Source: Demequina sp. NBRC 110051
GTDB taxonomy: Bacteria; Actinomycetota; Actinomycetes; Actinomycetales; Demequinaceae
NCBI RefSeq assembly: GCF_002090055.1
Contig: NZ_BBRH01000013.1
Span: 62,001 to 126,000 of the forward strand
DNA: 64,000 nt
Reading direction: 5' to 3'
Of the stretch, positions 26,201 through 32,844 are shown in pieces. The position numbers and the translations under genes were made by a program. The first letter of the stretch is position 1, and each line of letters starts with the position of its first letter. A model generated the notes under the pieces. That model was given only the letters and a program-made list of their open reading frames with translations, was not told where the DNA came from and did no database searches.

Positions 26201-28101
26201 TCGTCGGTGAGCGTCGCGGGGTCGTCGGCCGTGTACGGCGCCTGGCCCGTGTTGGTCACCGTGATGGTGTACTCGACCACTCCTCCGGCGAGGGCCTCGC
26301 CTGCAGGGTCAACGGACTTGGTGATGACCAGGTCCTTGATGGGGACCACCGCGGTACAGGACGGGTCGGCGGAGTCCTCGGCGCAATTCGACTCCGCGGG
26401 ACCCACCACCGTGTTGTTGAGCGAACCGTTGCCCTCGAACGGGTCGTCGACTTGGACCGTGTAGGTGATGGTGGCGATCTCGCCGAGTCCCAGCGGACCA
26501 CTCCAGCTGAGCACGTCGCCTTCAAGCGACACAATGCCGATGTCGGCTTGTGCTTCCGGCACGTACGTCGCGTCGTCGAGCACATCGGACAGATCGTCGG
26601 TGAAGGATGCGAGCACGTGCTCATCGTCATACGGCACCTCGCCGGTGTTCTCGACGGTGATGGTGTACTCGACGAGGCCGCCGGGCAGCACCTCGTCAGC
26701 CGGGTCCGCCTCCTTGGCGATGGTGAGACCCGGATCTGGCAGGTCGACGTAGATCGGGTAGTCCTCGACCTCACCACGGCTGGTGAGGCCGTTGGGGCTC
26801 GAGGCACCCTCGGCGGTGTCGGCGATGCGCAGGCGCAGGAAGGTCGGGTCTACCACTGTCTGGACGGCATCGTCGGGCACCGTCCACGTCAGGGTGACCG
26901 TGCCGTCGGAACAGGTGACAGGCCCCTGGCGTTCGGAATCGTCGAAGGTGCCGTTGTCGTTCCAGTCGATCCAGCCGGCCACCTCGCCCGTACCCACGCA
27001 TGAGGGGGTGAGGCTGAAGGTCTCGCCGTAGTCGGTGTCCACGACGTCCGGCGGCTCGATGCCGTCCTCGTCCGTCGCCGGGTTTCCGGTGGTGTCGTCG
27101 AGGTCAGCGTTGGCGCTGCCGACGTAGCCGCCGTCCGAATCCACGGTGGACCCGAGGATGGGCTCGTATCCACCGGGGGCTCCCAAGACAAAGGACTCGT
27201 CAGACACGTTGGTCTCGCCCTCGGGAACCTCGCCGCCGTTCCACACCGACTGCAGCAGCGCGCCGGCGCCAAGGTAGCGGATCGGTGCGTCTCCGAAGTC
27301 GGCCTCGAATACCACACCGAGGGCTACGGCACTCACGCCGCCGCCCTGCATCTCGACCGAGGCGCCGGTCGCGCCCTCCATGAAGCCGACCGCGATCGGA
27401 CCGTAGGTGTTGTTTGCCTCGGCACACTGTTGGCCATTCGAATCGAGCCGCAACGTCAGACCCTCGCGCGTCGCCATCGTGGACGTATCACAGCCACGGA
27501 TGCGGTCGATGACCCGCCACGTCGCGTCCGGCTGATCCGGGGTCGCCTCGATGTACTCACCTTGAGACTCGTTGTTGCTTTCCGCGTCGGCAAACACCAG
27601 TCCGGCAACATCCACCGGCACCGGATCCGCACCCAATCCGGAAAGCGTCACCTCGCAATCGAAGTCAAAGTTCACCACCGCTCGACCCGTACCGGTGACA
27701 TTGGCGATGCCCGACACCAGTTCGTTGGCCCCGTCGATCCCGCCGATGTTGTACAGGTTGTCGAGCGCGTCGCCGCGGTAGTTGCCGGGCCGGTAGGCCT
27801 CGATGCCCCCCGGGTCTCCCCCAATGCCGGAGATGGTGCAGGTCGTCGCGAGCACGTTGGCGCCCACCGTGCGCCGGTTGGTCACCGTGGTCCCCTCGGC
27901 GATGGGCGTGCCGTCATCGCCCCATTCGAACCAGTCGATGTAGCCCGGGTACAGGCCCTCGCCGCCCTCGGCGTAGCGAGCCTCGGCGGGCGGGCTCACC
28001 ACCACAATTCCCAGCAGGAGCGCAGCCAGCACGATGAGCGAGGGGATCCCCCGCCGGCGCAGCACTTCGCCCGAACGATGGCGGTGGGGTGCTCGGCGCA
28101 T
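20218..28101 (-). CDS. giant cell-surface protein with 16 tandem DUF11/DUF7507-like repeats
   Basis: A 2627-aa exported protein. The signal peptide is at residues 1-42 (IPSLIVLAALLLGIVVV, PPAEA). A ~310-residue CshA-like adhesin head follows, then a GEVED domain (~360-455: GWIDWNDNGTF, GEVEDYPIYV). Sixteen beta-rich repeats of ~132 residues come next. Each begins like VKTADPDDEVLPGETVTYT, contains DDLTEVLDDA, and ends VVGPPESNC..DPDC with two closely spaced cysteines. A Gly-rich spacer, the degenerate sorting motif LGTSG, a hydrophobic helix and GRRREA finish the protein, a sortase-type or membrane anchor. It should form a long stalk holding the head away from the cell. ATG at 28101 is preceded by GGGAGG. 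No sortase gene is nearby. Confidence 0.88.
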   Translation of the reverse strand: MRRAPHRHRSGEVLRRRGIPSLIVLAALLLGIVVVSPPAEARYAEGGEGLYPGYIDWFEWGDDGTPIAEGTTVTNRRTVGANVLATTCTISGIGGDPGGIEAYRPGNYRGDALDNLYNIGGIDGANELVSGIANVTGTGRAVVNFDFDCEVTLSGLGADPVPVDVAGLVFADAESNNESQGEYIEATPDQPDATWRVIDRIRGCDTSTMATREGLTLRLDSNGQQCAEANNTYGPIAVGFMEGATGASVEMQGGGVSAVALGVVFEADFGDAPIRYLGAGALLQSVWNGGEVPEGETNVSDESFVLGAPGGYEPILGSTVDSDGGYVGSANADLDDTTGNPATDEDGIEPPDVVDTDYGETFSLTPSCVGTGEVAGWIDWNDNGTFDDSERQGPVTCSDGTVTLTWTVPDDAVQTVVDPTFLRLRIADTAEGASSPNGLTSRGEVEDYPIYVDLPDPGLTIAKEADPADEVLPGGLVEYTITVENTGEVPYDDEHVLASFTDDLSDVLDDATYVPEAQADIGIVSLEGDVLSWSGPLGLGEIATITYTVQVDDPFEGNGSLNNTVVGPAESNCAEDSADPSCTAVVPIKDLVITKSVDPAGEALAGGVVEYTITVTNTGQAPYTADDPATLTDDLTDVLDDATYNDDVAADPGTATVTDTTLSWEGELAPGASAEITYSVTVLDPAESGGDGFLDNAVVGPDESNCAAGSTDPDCETSVPVRALQIIKTSDGSDGPRPGDTVTYTISVTNTGQVPYTDDDPASFDDDLTEVLDDAEPGTVDAPVGTASFDSPILHWEGPLGVGETVDITYTVVIDDPLEGDGSLFNVVVGPSESNCTDPDETNNADCIEPNPIRALEITKTSEPADEVLAGDTITYTVTVENTGTYDYTDLDPASFTDDLSDVLDDAEWDDNVTVTAGTTELVDVDFSWEGPVEAGDTVTVTYSVTVTNPLSGDGYIDNAVVGPPESNCDAGALSPDPDCSTSVPVRALDITKEVDPADQALRGDQVTYTVTIENVGEVAYTADDPAVVTDDLSEVLDDATWDGNITVSGGNAEFVSPELTWTGPIAVDETVTITYTVTVDDPDLGDGVLANVVVGPSESNCSEDSTDPDCATEVPVGAVDIVKTASPADEVLPGETVTYTVTIDNVGQVAYTDVTVTDDLSEVLDDAEWDGNLTASSGSASFLDGILTWEGDLAIGASVTVQYSVTVYDPLQGDGLLDNAVVGPSESNCAEGSTDPDCVTEVPVRALNILKVADPAGEVLPGESVTFTVTVENIGQVDYTADAPAEVVDDLTAVLDDAEWDGEVTVSAGEWEFTSPELSWSGPVAVGETVTITYSVTVNDPLTGNGLLDNVVTGPVESNCEAESTDPDCATEVPVKALEIVKAADPDDEVLPGETVTYTVTIENIGQVDYTDLTVSDDLTDVLDDALWVGNITVTAGAAEYVRPTLTWTGPVAVDETVTITYDVTVNDPRTGDGLLTNAVLGPPESNCEADSIDPDCSTEVPVRSLQLEKTSNSDGSVQPGERVEYQITVTNTGEVDYTADNPASITDDLAALLDDAEYNNDASAPVGTIDYTGTVLTWEGPLAVDESVTITYSVTVNDPLSGDGVLDNVVVGPPESNCDSAETTDPDCVEPNPIRALKISKQASPSDEVLPGGTVTYTVTIENTGVVDYTDDDPAVVSDDLTEVLDDALWGGSVFASAGTADYDEPILTWTGPIEAGDTVTVQYSVTVYDPLQGDGLLDNAVVGPSESNCAEGSTDPDCVTEVPVRALNILKVADPAGEVLPGESVTFTVTVENIGQVDYTADAPAEVVDDLTAVLDDAEWDGEVTVSAGEWEFTSPELSWSGPVAVGETVTITYSVTVNDPLTGNGLLDNVVTGPVESNCEAESTDPDCATEVPVKALEIVKTADPDDEVLPGETVTYTVTIENIGQVDYTRASVTDDMSSILDDATYDGDATASAGGFTFSRPVLNWTGPVAVGDTVTITYSVVVNDPLTGDGILTNVVLGPPESNCEADSEDEACTTEVPVRALELVKTSDTGIRVQPGDSIEYTITVTNIGQVAYTEEDPAVITDDLSGVLDDATYQGDAQASDGDVSVIGLELTWTGPLAVGGDVTITYTVVVNEPVTGDGSIANVVQGPPESNCTSAVSLDPDCIEFHTLRALDVLKTADPEGSVTVGDTVTYTVEVTNSGFLPYTFLNPAEIEDDLTDVLDDATYNDDAAASTGEVAYAEPLVTWSGALGIGETATITYSVTVDDPPGGDIILDNAVLGPPESNCFAATPRASAGDVTWPEGCHVETPIRILEVGKTVDVDAASPGDVVTYTVTVESTGTAPFTDDQPATFTDDLTEVLDDAKYNDDAMADAGEVSFDEPMLSWSGPLAVDGVVTVTYSVTVDDPPGRDMVLLNSVVGPPGSQCAVPTADEPLLFAAAAQALDCETITPIRMYEVAKAVDVTEAAPGDVVTYAVTVTSTGTADYTDDVPATFVDDLTEVLDDASYNDDADASTGTATFDAPNLTWSGPLAAGESVTVTYSVTVDDPVEGDLTMDNVVAPDGEIGGTCVAEGECETSTPIEVPPVVPVDPEQPVTPGGGGSGGVLGTSGPDAWIPWAGLAALLTILGAAVVGLGRRREA
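22301..22940 (-). repeat. 640-bp near-identical direct repeat, copy A
   Basis: By eye this differs from 23867-24506 at only about seven positions. It spans one whole stalk domain plus parts of its neighbours. The sharp edges and uniform 1566-bp offset point to a recent duplication or gene conversion inside the array. Confidence 0.85.
23867..24506 (-). repeat. 640-bp near-identical direct repeat, copy B
   Basis: Partner of 22301-22940. Codon choice in both copies is richer in A and T at third positions than in neighbouring domains, which suggests the block came from another source before it was copied. Confidence 0.85.
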
Positions 28102-28148
28102 GTCAACCTCCCGTAGGTGGGGACCTGCGTCCAAAGTACGACGGTCTG

Positions 28149-28170
28149 ACCTATTACGCCTGTTATAGGT
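28149..28170. promoter_or_regulatory. inverted repeat upstream of the surface protein gene
   Basis: ACCTAT and ATAGGT arms flank a 10-bp centre, 48 bases before the start codon. The AT-rich dyad is unusual for the local base composition. It could be an operator or part of the promoter. Confidence 0.4.
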
Positions 28171-28181
28171 AGAAGTACGAA

Positions 28182-28211
28182 GGCGCCGGCTCCCCGCAGG
28201 GAACCGGCGCC
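28182..28211 (-). terminator. terminator of the MetE-like gene
   Basis: A 13-bp stem with a 4-nt loop directly after the stop codon. The only non-pair on the plus strand (C-A) becomes a U-G pair in the minus-strand RNA, which matches the direction of the MetE-like gene. Confidence 0.7.
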
Positions 28212-28228
28212 GCCAAATGTGGAGAGCC

Positions 28229-29446
28229 TTAGCCGCCGATGCGCTGGGCCGCGAGGCGCGCGCCCTCGCCGAGCGAGGCAAGCTTGGCCCACGCAATCTG
28301 CTGGTGCACGCGACCGCCCAGGCCGCAGTCGGTCGAGCCGACCACACGGTCGGGACCCACGATGTCCACGAAACGCTCGATGCGGTCCGCGACTAGCTCG
28401 GGGTGCTCCACGACGTTGGTCGCGTGGCTCACCACGCCGGGCACCAGGATGGTGTCCTCGGGGATCGACACGTCTCGCCAGGCCTTCCACTCGTGCTCGT
28501 GACGCACGTTGCCCGCCTCGAACGAGAACTCGCCCGCGTTGATGGTGAGCAGCAGGTCGAGGATGTGACGCAGCTCGAGATCCGTGGTGTGAGGCCCGTG
28601 CCACGATCCCCAGCAGATGTGCAGGCGGACCTGCTCGCGCGGCAGGCCCTCGATCGCGTGGTTGATGGCGTCGATGCGGGTCTGCAGGAACGCGCGGTAG
28701 TCCGCGACGGACGGCTCGGGGTTGACCTGATCCCAGCTCTCCGCGAGCGACGGGTCGTCGAGCTGCACCGTGAGGCCGGCGTCCGTGATCGCCTTGTACT
28801 CCTCGCGCATGACGTCCGCCCACGCCCAGATGTGCTCGGCCTCGTCCTTGTAGTGGACATTTCCGATGCGGGCCGCCGAGCCCGGGGCGAGGGACGTGAG
28901 GAAGCCGTGGGTCTGGCCCGTCGCATCCATCGCGCCCTTGAGGTTGGCGATGTCGGCCCCGATGAGGTCCTGGCCGCGGTACGAGATATCGGAGACGGTC
29001 AGCGGCCAGAACGGCGGCTCGCCCAGGAGCACGCCGGAGGACGGGTCCTGGTAGGCCTCGGCGAAGGCCACCCAGTCGCGGCGGTCGTTCATCGAGGTCA
29101 GCTGCACGTTGCCGGGGGTCGAGCGGACGGGCTCGGGCATGGGCGCATCGGCCGGGGGCAGCGCCAGACCCGCCGTGCGCTGGAACGAGTACGACCACCA
29201 GGCACCGAAGTCGTGCGACGCGGTCATGGCCTTGCCGTACTCGCCGTCGCCCACGCGAGTGATGCCCGCCTCGAGTTGGCGCTTCACGAGCGCGGTGACG
29301 GCGGCCGCGGCGGCCTCCTTGTACTCGTCGGTCTGGACCAGCGTGAAGCCGTCCTCGGCGACAGTAAGGGCCTTGGTGGCCTCGACCAACTCGGCCGAGC
29401 GCGGCAGCGAACCCGCGGTCGTGGTCTCGATGGTGACGTCGGACAT
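28229..29446 (-). CDS. core MetE-like cobalamin-independent methionine synthase family protein
   Basis: A 405-aa protein matching only the C-terminal catalytic barrel of MetE (full enzymes are ~750 aa). Likely zinc ligands are in HICWGSWHG and in STDCGLGG. The substrate segment VGDGEYGKAM is close to the N-terminus. Core MetE proteins of this kind can use methyl donors other than methyltetrahydropteroyl-glutamate, so methionine synthesis is a family-based guess. ATG at 29446 is preceded by GGAGG at 4 nt; the upstream frame is shadow sequence. A terminator hairpin follows the stop. No riboswitch is recognised upstream. Confidence 0.83.
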   Translation of the reverse strand: MSDVTIETTTAGSLPRSAELVEATKALTVAEDGFTLVQTDEYKEAAAAAVTALVKRQLEAGITRVGDGEYGKAMTASHDFGAWWSYSFQRTAGLALPPADAPMPEPVRSTPGNVQLTSMNDRRDWVAFAEAYQDPSSGVLLGEPPFWPLTVSDISYRGQDLIGADIANLKGAMDATGQTHGFLTSLAPGSAARIGNVHYKDEAEHIWAWADVMREEYKAITDAGLTVQLDDPSLAESWDQVNPEPSVADYRAFLQTRIDAINHAIEGLPREQVRLHICWGSWHGPHTTDLELRHILDLLLTINAGEFSFEAGNVRHEHEWKAWRDVSIPEDTILVPGVVSHATNVVEHPELVADRIERFVDIVGPDRVVGSTDCGLGGRVHQQIAWAKLASLGEGARLAAQRIGG

Positions 29447-29686
29447 ACTTCCTCCGTTGTGACGGCGGCGCGCGAGAGCACGCCTGATTTCCAGGTGTCT
29501 CGCGCCAGCAATGTCCGCGCGGAACGCGGATCCGAGGCCTCGTTTGATGCGTGGCGACAGGCACCATTGTGCCCGGTTTCGCCGCGACCGCGAGCCAGCC
29601 GGGCGCTCGCGGCCACCACACGCACTCAATCTCGACATTTCCCCACGACACGGACACAAGTTGTTCAGGTTTTCGTAAAGTTCAGG

Positions 29687-29692
29687 TAATGT
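29687..29692 (+). promoter_or_regulatory. leaderless -10 box of the Pr6Pr gene
   Basis: TAATGT, then a 7-nt spacer, then GTG at 29700. This decides the start in favour of 29700 over GTG at 29691. Confidence 0.6.
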
Positions 29693-29699
29693 GCGACGC

Positions 29700-30338
29700 G
29701 TGAGCAACGTCGCCACCATCCGGATTCTGCGCCTTGGCGCCGCCCTAGCGATTGCCGTGTCGCTGGGGTTCCAAGGCTGGGCCGACCTCACCCACGGAAC
29801 CTTCACGTGGGGCCAACTGCCCGGCTACTTCACCCCACTCGCCGCGATTGCCGGCGTCGTGGCCCTCACGGCATCGGCATTTGCGGGTCCGGGCGAACGC
29901 GTCTGGCTCTCCCTGCTGAGGGTCAACGCCGCGACCTACCTCGTCATCGCCGGCGCGGTCTATTGGGCGGTCCTCGCCCAGCACGCCACCCCCCTCTTCC
30001 CGTGGGCGAACGCCGTGCTCCACGGCGGCGCAGGCGCGGCGCTCGTCGTCGACTGGCTCCTCGTCGGGCGACGCCGACGCCTGCCCGTGTCCACCTGGTG
30101 GACCGTGCTCTTCGTGCCGGCCGGCTGGGCCACCTTCCTCCTGGTGCGGGCCCTTCGCGACGGCTGGGTCCCCTATCCGTTCCTCGACCCCAGCCGCGGG
30201 CCCGCCGCGATCGCCACCACGCTCTGCGTCATCGCCGCCGTCGGTCTCGCGGCGGCCGCGGCGCTCCATTGCTGCACCGGCCTGCGCGTGGTCCAGCCCG
30301 CCCGCGCGGATTTGCCCCCAGGCGACACCCAGGCGTAG
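29700..30338 (+). CDS. Pr6Pr family (FAR-17a/AIG1-like) membrane protein
   Basis: A 212-aa membrane protein with about six hydrophobic segments and conserved family points: FTPLAAIAG, HGGAGAALVVDWLL and YPFLDPSRG. The last is the Pr6Pr signature, with Tyr-Pro-Phe before the Asp. Biochemical role in bacteria is not established. Start is GTG at 29700 from the leaderless promoter. The flavoprotein gene follows after 9 bases. Confidence 0.8.
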   Translation: MSNVATIRILRLGAALAIAVSLGFQGWADLTHGTFTWGQLPGYFTPLAAIAGVVALTASAFAGPGERVWLSLLRVNAATYLVIAGAVYWAVLAQHATPLFPWANAVLHGGAGAALVVDWLLVGRRRRLPVSTWWTVLFVPAGWATFLLVRALRDGWVPYPFLDPSRGPAAIATTLCVIAAVGLAAAAALHCCTGLRVVQPARADLPPGDTQA

Positions 30339-30347
30339 ACCTGTCCC

Positions 30348-31475
30348 GTGACCCCCGCGCCCCCACCTGTCCTGGTCATCGGCGCGGGGCAGGCAGGACT
30401 CTCCGTGGCCCACCACCTGGTGCGCCGAGGCTTCCAGCCCGACACCGACTTCACCGTCGTGGACCGCGGACCCGGCCCCGGCGGCGCGTGGCAACACCGG
30501 TGGGAATCGCTGCGGCTGGGCGACGCGCATCGCATCGCGGACCTCCCCGAGATGGCCGCCGCGGGCGTGACCTTCGCGAACGCACCCAGCGAGCCTCCGG
30601 CCCGGGCCGTCGTCAGCGACTACTACGGCAGGTACGAGCGCCACCTCGACTTGAGAGTCCGCCGTCCGGTCGACGTCACCGCGGTGAGCCGCTCCCCCGA
30701 AGGGGGCTTCGCCGTCGAGACGGCCGATGCGGCAGTCACCTTCTCGCCCCGCGTGGTGGTGGGCGCGGTGGGCACGTGGGGAAGCCCCCGCCAACCCGGA
30801 GTACCCGGCGTCGACGACTTCAGGGGGCGCCAGATCACGACGCCCGAATTCGTGTCGAGCGACAAGTTTCGCGGGCTGCGTGTGGCCGTCGTCGGCGGCG
30901 GGGCCTCTGCCCTCGGGTTTCTCCGCGAGCTCGAGGGCGTCGCCGCCGAGGTGACGTGGTTCACCCGTCGCCCGGTCACGTTCCACCGAGGCGAGTCCAT
31001 GCTGCGAGCCGAGCTGGGGCGCGAAGCCGTCCGGCTGCAGGACCAGGCGGCACGTGCAGGGCGCCCTCTACCCAGCATCGTGTCCACCACGGGTATGCCG
31101 ATGACGCCGCCGATCGCGCGCATGGACCGCGCCGGGCTGCTTCATCGCCAGGCTATGTTCTCGCGCCTTACCCCCGACGGTGCGGTGCTCTCCGACGGGG
31201 GATTCCTCGCCCTCGACGCGATCATCTGGGCACTGGGCTTCGACGCGGACCTTGGGCCCTTCGCGCCCCTCGGGGTGTCCGCGCGCGAAGGGGTACGCGT
31301 GGAACACGGCCACGCCGTGGACGTGCCGGGGCTGTTCCTCGCGGGCTACGGGCCGCAGGCCTCGACCATCGGCGCCGACCGCGGCGGAAGGCGCACGGCG
31401 CGCGACATCGAGACGTACCTGGGCGACGGAACGTGGCCCCCTACGCCCGCGGCGCGCCGTACGGCGGCCGGCTGA
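30348..31475 (+). CDS. FAD/NAD(P)-dependent flavoprotein (flavin monooxygenase-like)
   Basis: A 375-aa protein with two dinucleotide-binding folds. FAD binds at GAGQAGLSVAHHL near the N-terminus and NAD(P)H at VVGGGASALGF near residue 182. The flavin-contacting segment GPGGAWQHRWESLRL matches the FMO/YUCCA-like and trimethylamine monooxygenase-like group. It probably oxygenates or reduces a small nucleophilic substrate; which one is unknown. GTG start, 9 bases after the Pr6Pr gene. It converges on the MFS gene. Confidence 0.82.
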   Translation: MTPAPPPVLVIGAGQAGLSVAHHLVRRGFQPDTDFTVVDRGPGPGGAWQHRWESLRLGDAHRIADLPEMAAAGVTFANAPSEPPARAVVSDYYGRYERHLDLRVRRPVDVTAVSRSPEGGFAVETADAAVTFSPRVVVGAVGTWGSPRQPGVPGVDDFRGRQITTPEFVSSDKFRGLRVAVVGGGASALGFLRELEGVAAEVTWFTRRPVTFHRGESMLRAELGREAVRLQDQAARAGRPLPSIVSTTGMPMTPPIARMDRAGLLHRQAMFSRLTPDGAVLSDGGFLALDAIIWALGFDADLGPFAPLGVSAREGVRVEHGHAVDVPGLFLAGYGPQASTIGADRGGRRTARDIETYLGDGTWPPTPAARRTAAG

Positions 31476-31487
31476 CGCATCGGCCGT

Positions 31488-32735
31488 CTAGACGACGCGC
31501 GCGGGAACCGGCTCGCCCTCGACGGCGCCGCGGACGGCCGCGCGGCGAGTGACCGCGAGCCCCGCGAGGGCGCACAGCACACCCGGCACGCACAACACCA
31601 GTCCCACCCAGGTGGGAGCCAAATACCCCAATCCGGCCGCGAGCACGGCGCCACCCAGCGCCGCGCCGATCGAGTTGCCGATGTTGAGCGCCGAGTGATT
31701 GAGTGCCGCCGCCATGGTCTGGCTGTCGCCCGCGACGTCCATGAGCCGGGTCTGGATCGCGGGCGAGAGCGCGGCCGCGGAGCCGCCCACGAGGAACAGC
31801 CCGGTGAGCAGGCCCACCAAGGAGGACGCGGTGACGATCAACAATGTGAGGGAGACGGCGAAGGCGCCGAACAGCCAGAAGATGGCGCGGATCGCACCGG
31901 AATCCGCCATGCGTCCACCGACGAAGTTGCCCACCGTCATGCCGACTCCCACCGTCATGAGGGCGATGGGGACGAACCCCTCGGACGTGCCGGTGATCTC
32001 GGTCGCCAGCGGCGAGACGTAGCTGTAGACGGCGAAGAATCCGCCGAATCCCAGCGCGCCCGTGAGCAGAGCGAACCACACGGCCGGACGCGCGAGCGCG
32101 CCGACCTCGCGGCGAATGGTCGCGTGGGGGTCGCCGGGGCCGTGCGGCAGCGACAGTGCGATGGCGACGGTGGCGAGCGCGAACATGCCCGCGACAACCA
32201 GATAGGCCACGCGCCAGCCCGCGGACTGGCCCAGCGCCGTGACGGCGGGCACGCCGACCACGTTGGCAATAGTGAGGCCCGCGAGCACGAAGGCGGCGGC
32301 CTGACCGCGACGTTCCGGCCCCATGAGCGAGGCGGCGACGAGGGCCGCGATGCCGAAGTACGCGCCATGCGGCAGTCCGGCGACGAACCGTGCGGCGATG
32401 ACCGTGCCGAACGTGGGCGCGAGGGCGGACGCGACGGTGCCGAGCGTGAAGACGGCGGCGAGCACCGTGAGCACGGTCTTGCGCGGGAAGCGCGCGGAGG
32501 CAGCTGCGATGGTGGGCGCTCCGACCACCACGCCGGCGGCGTAGGCGGAGATCACCCAGCCGGCGCGCGACAGCGCCTCCTCCTGGTTGGCCTCCCAGAC
32601 GCCGGGCAGCAGGTCCCGAGCAATGTCGGGCAGCAGTCCCATCGCCACAAACTCGGTGGTGCCGATGCCGAAGCTGCCGATGGCGAGCGCGAGCAGCGCC
32701 CAGCGCGTGCGGGCAGGGCTGAGAGACACGGTCAT
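31488..32735 (-). CDS. MFS transporter, DHA1-type efflux pump
   Basis: A 415-aa protein with twelve predicted membrane helices. It starts GSFGIGTTEFVAMGLLPDIA, which is typical of the AraJ/YdhP-like arabinose and drug efflux group. The conserved loop SARFPRKTVL lies between helices 2 and 3, and motif C appears in AAFVLAGLTIANVVGVP. It should export sugars or small toxic compounds in exchange for protons. ATG with GAGG upstream. It ends 12 bases after the convergent flavoprotein gene. Confidence 0.88.
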   Translation of the reverse strand: MTVSLSPARTRWALLALAIGSFGIGTTEFVAMGLLPDIARDLLPGVWEANQEEALSRAGWVISAYAAGVVVGAPTIAAASARFPRKTVLTVLAAVFTLGTVASALAPTFGTVIAARFVAGLPHGAYFGIAALVAASLMGPERRGQAAAFVLAGLTIANVVGVPAVTALGQSAGWRVAYLVVAGMFALATVAIALSLPHGPGDPHATIRREVGALARPAVWFALLTGALGFGGFFAVYSYVSPLATEITGTSEGFVPIALMTVGVGMTVGNFVGGRMADSGAIRAIFWLFGAFAVSLTLLIVTASSLVGLLTGLFLVGGSAAALSPAIQTRLMDVAGDSQTMAAALNHSALNIGNSIGAALGGAVLAAGLGYLAPTWVGLVLCVPGVLCALAGLAVTRRAAVRGAVEGEPVPARVV

Positions 32736-32772
32736 GTGGGGACCTCACGGCGAGCGGGACTAGGACACGCTC

Positions 32773-32816
32773 AACGGCGAGCACTGCCAGAGTAATCCCT
32801 GGCAGTGCTCGCCGTT
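32773..32816 (-). terminator. terminator hairpin after the acyl-CoA oxidase-like gene
   Basis: Perfect 18-bp arms (32773-32790 and 32799-32816) with an 8-nt loop. It lies between the acyl-CoA oxidase stop and the start of the MFS gene, both on the minus strand, so it should insulate the transporter. Confidence 0.75.
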
Positions 32817-32844
32817 TCTGACCGTCAGTCGGATCGCCCTCCTG

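Larger units (their letters stand above)
20440..26735 (-). repeat. sixteen tandem ~400-bp coding repeats of the surface protein
   Basis: The array encodes the sixteen ~132-aa stalk domains. Most copies are well diverged at DNA level, so the array is old. The two 640-bp blocks listed separately are the exception. The last three domains (lowest coordinates) are the most divergent, with longer Cys-Cys spacing and no DPDC. Confidence 0.85.

Noticed and set aside
20440-26735. Possible CRISPR-like array
   Set aside because: The repeats are ~400 bp, in frame, and encode a protein domain. No short spaced repeats are present.
27996-29657. 553-aa minus-strand frame overlapping the MetE-like gene
   Set aside because: Same strand but wrong frame relative to the conserved MetE-like protein; Arg/Gly/Pro-rich.
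29447-29686. Possible riboswitch upstream of the MetE-like gene
   Set aside because: No cobalamin, SAM or SAH riboswitch core could be recognised, and the gene has a normal ribosome-binding site.
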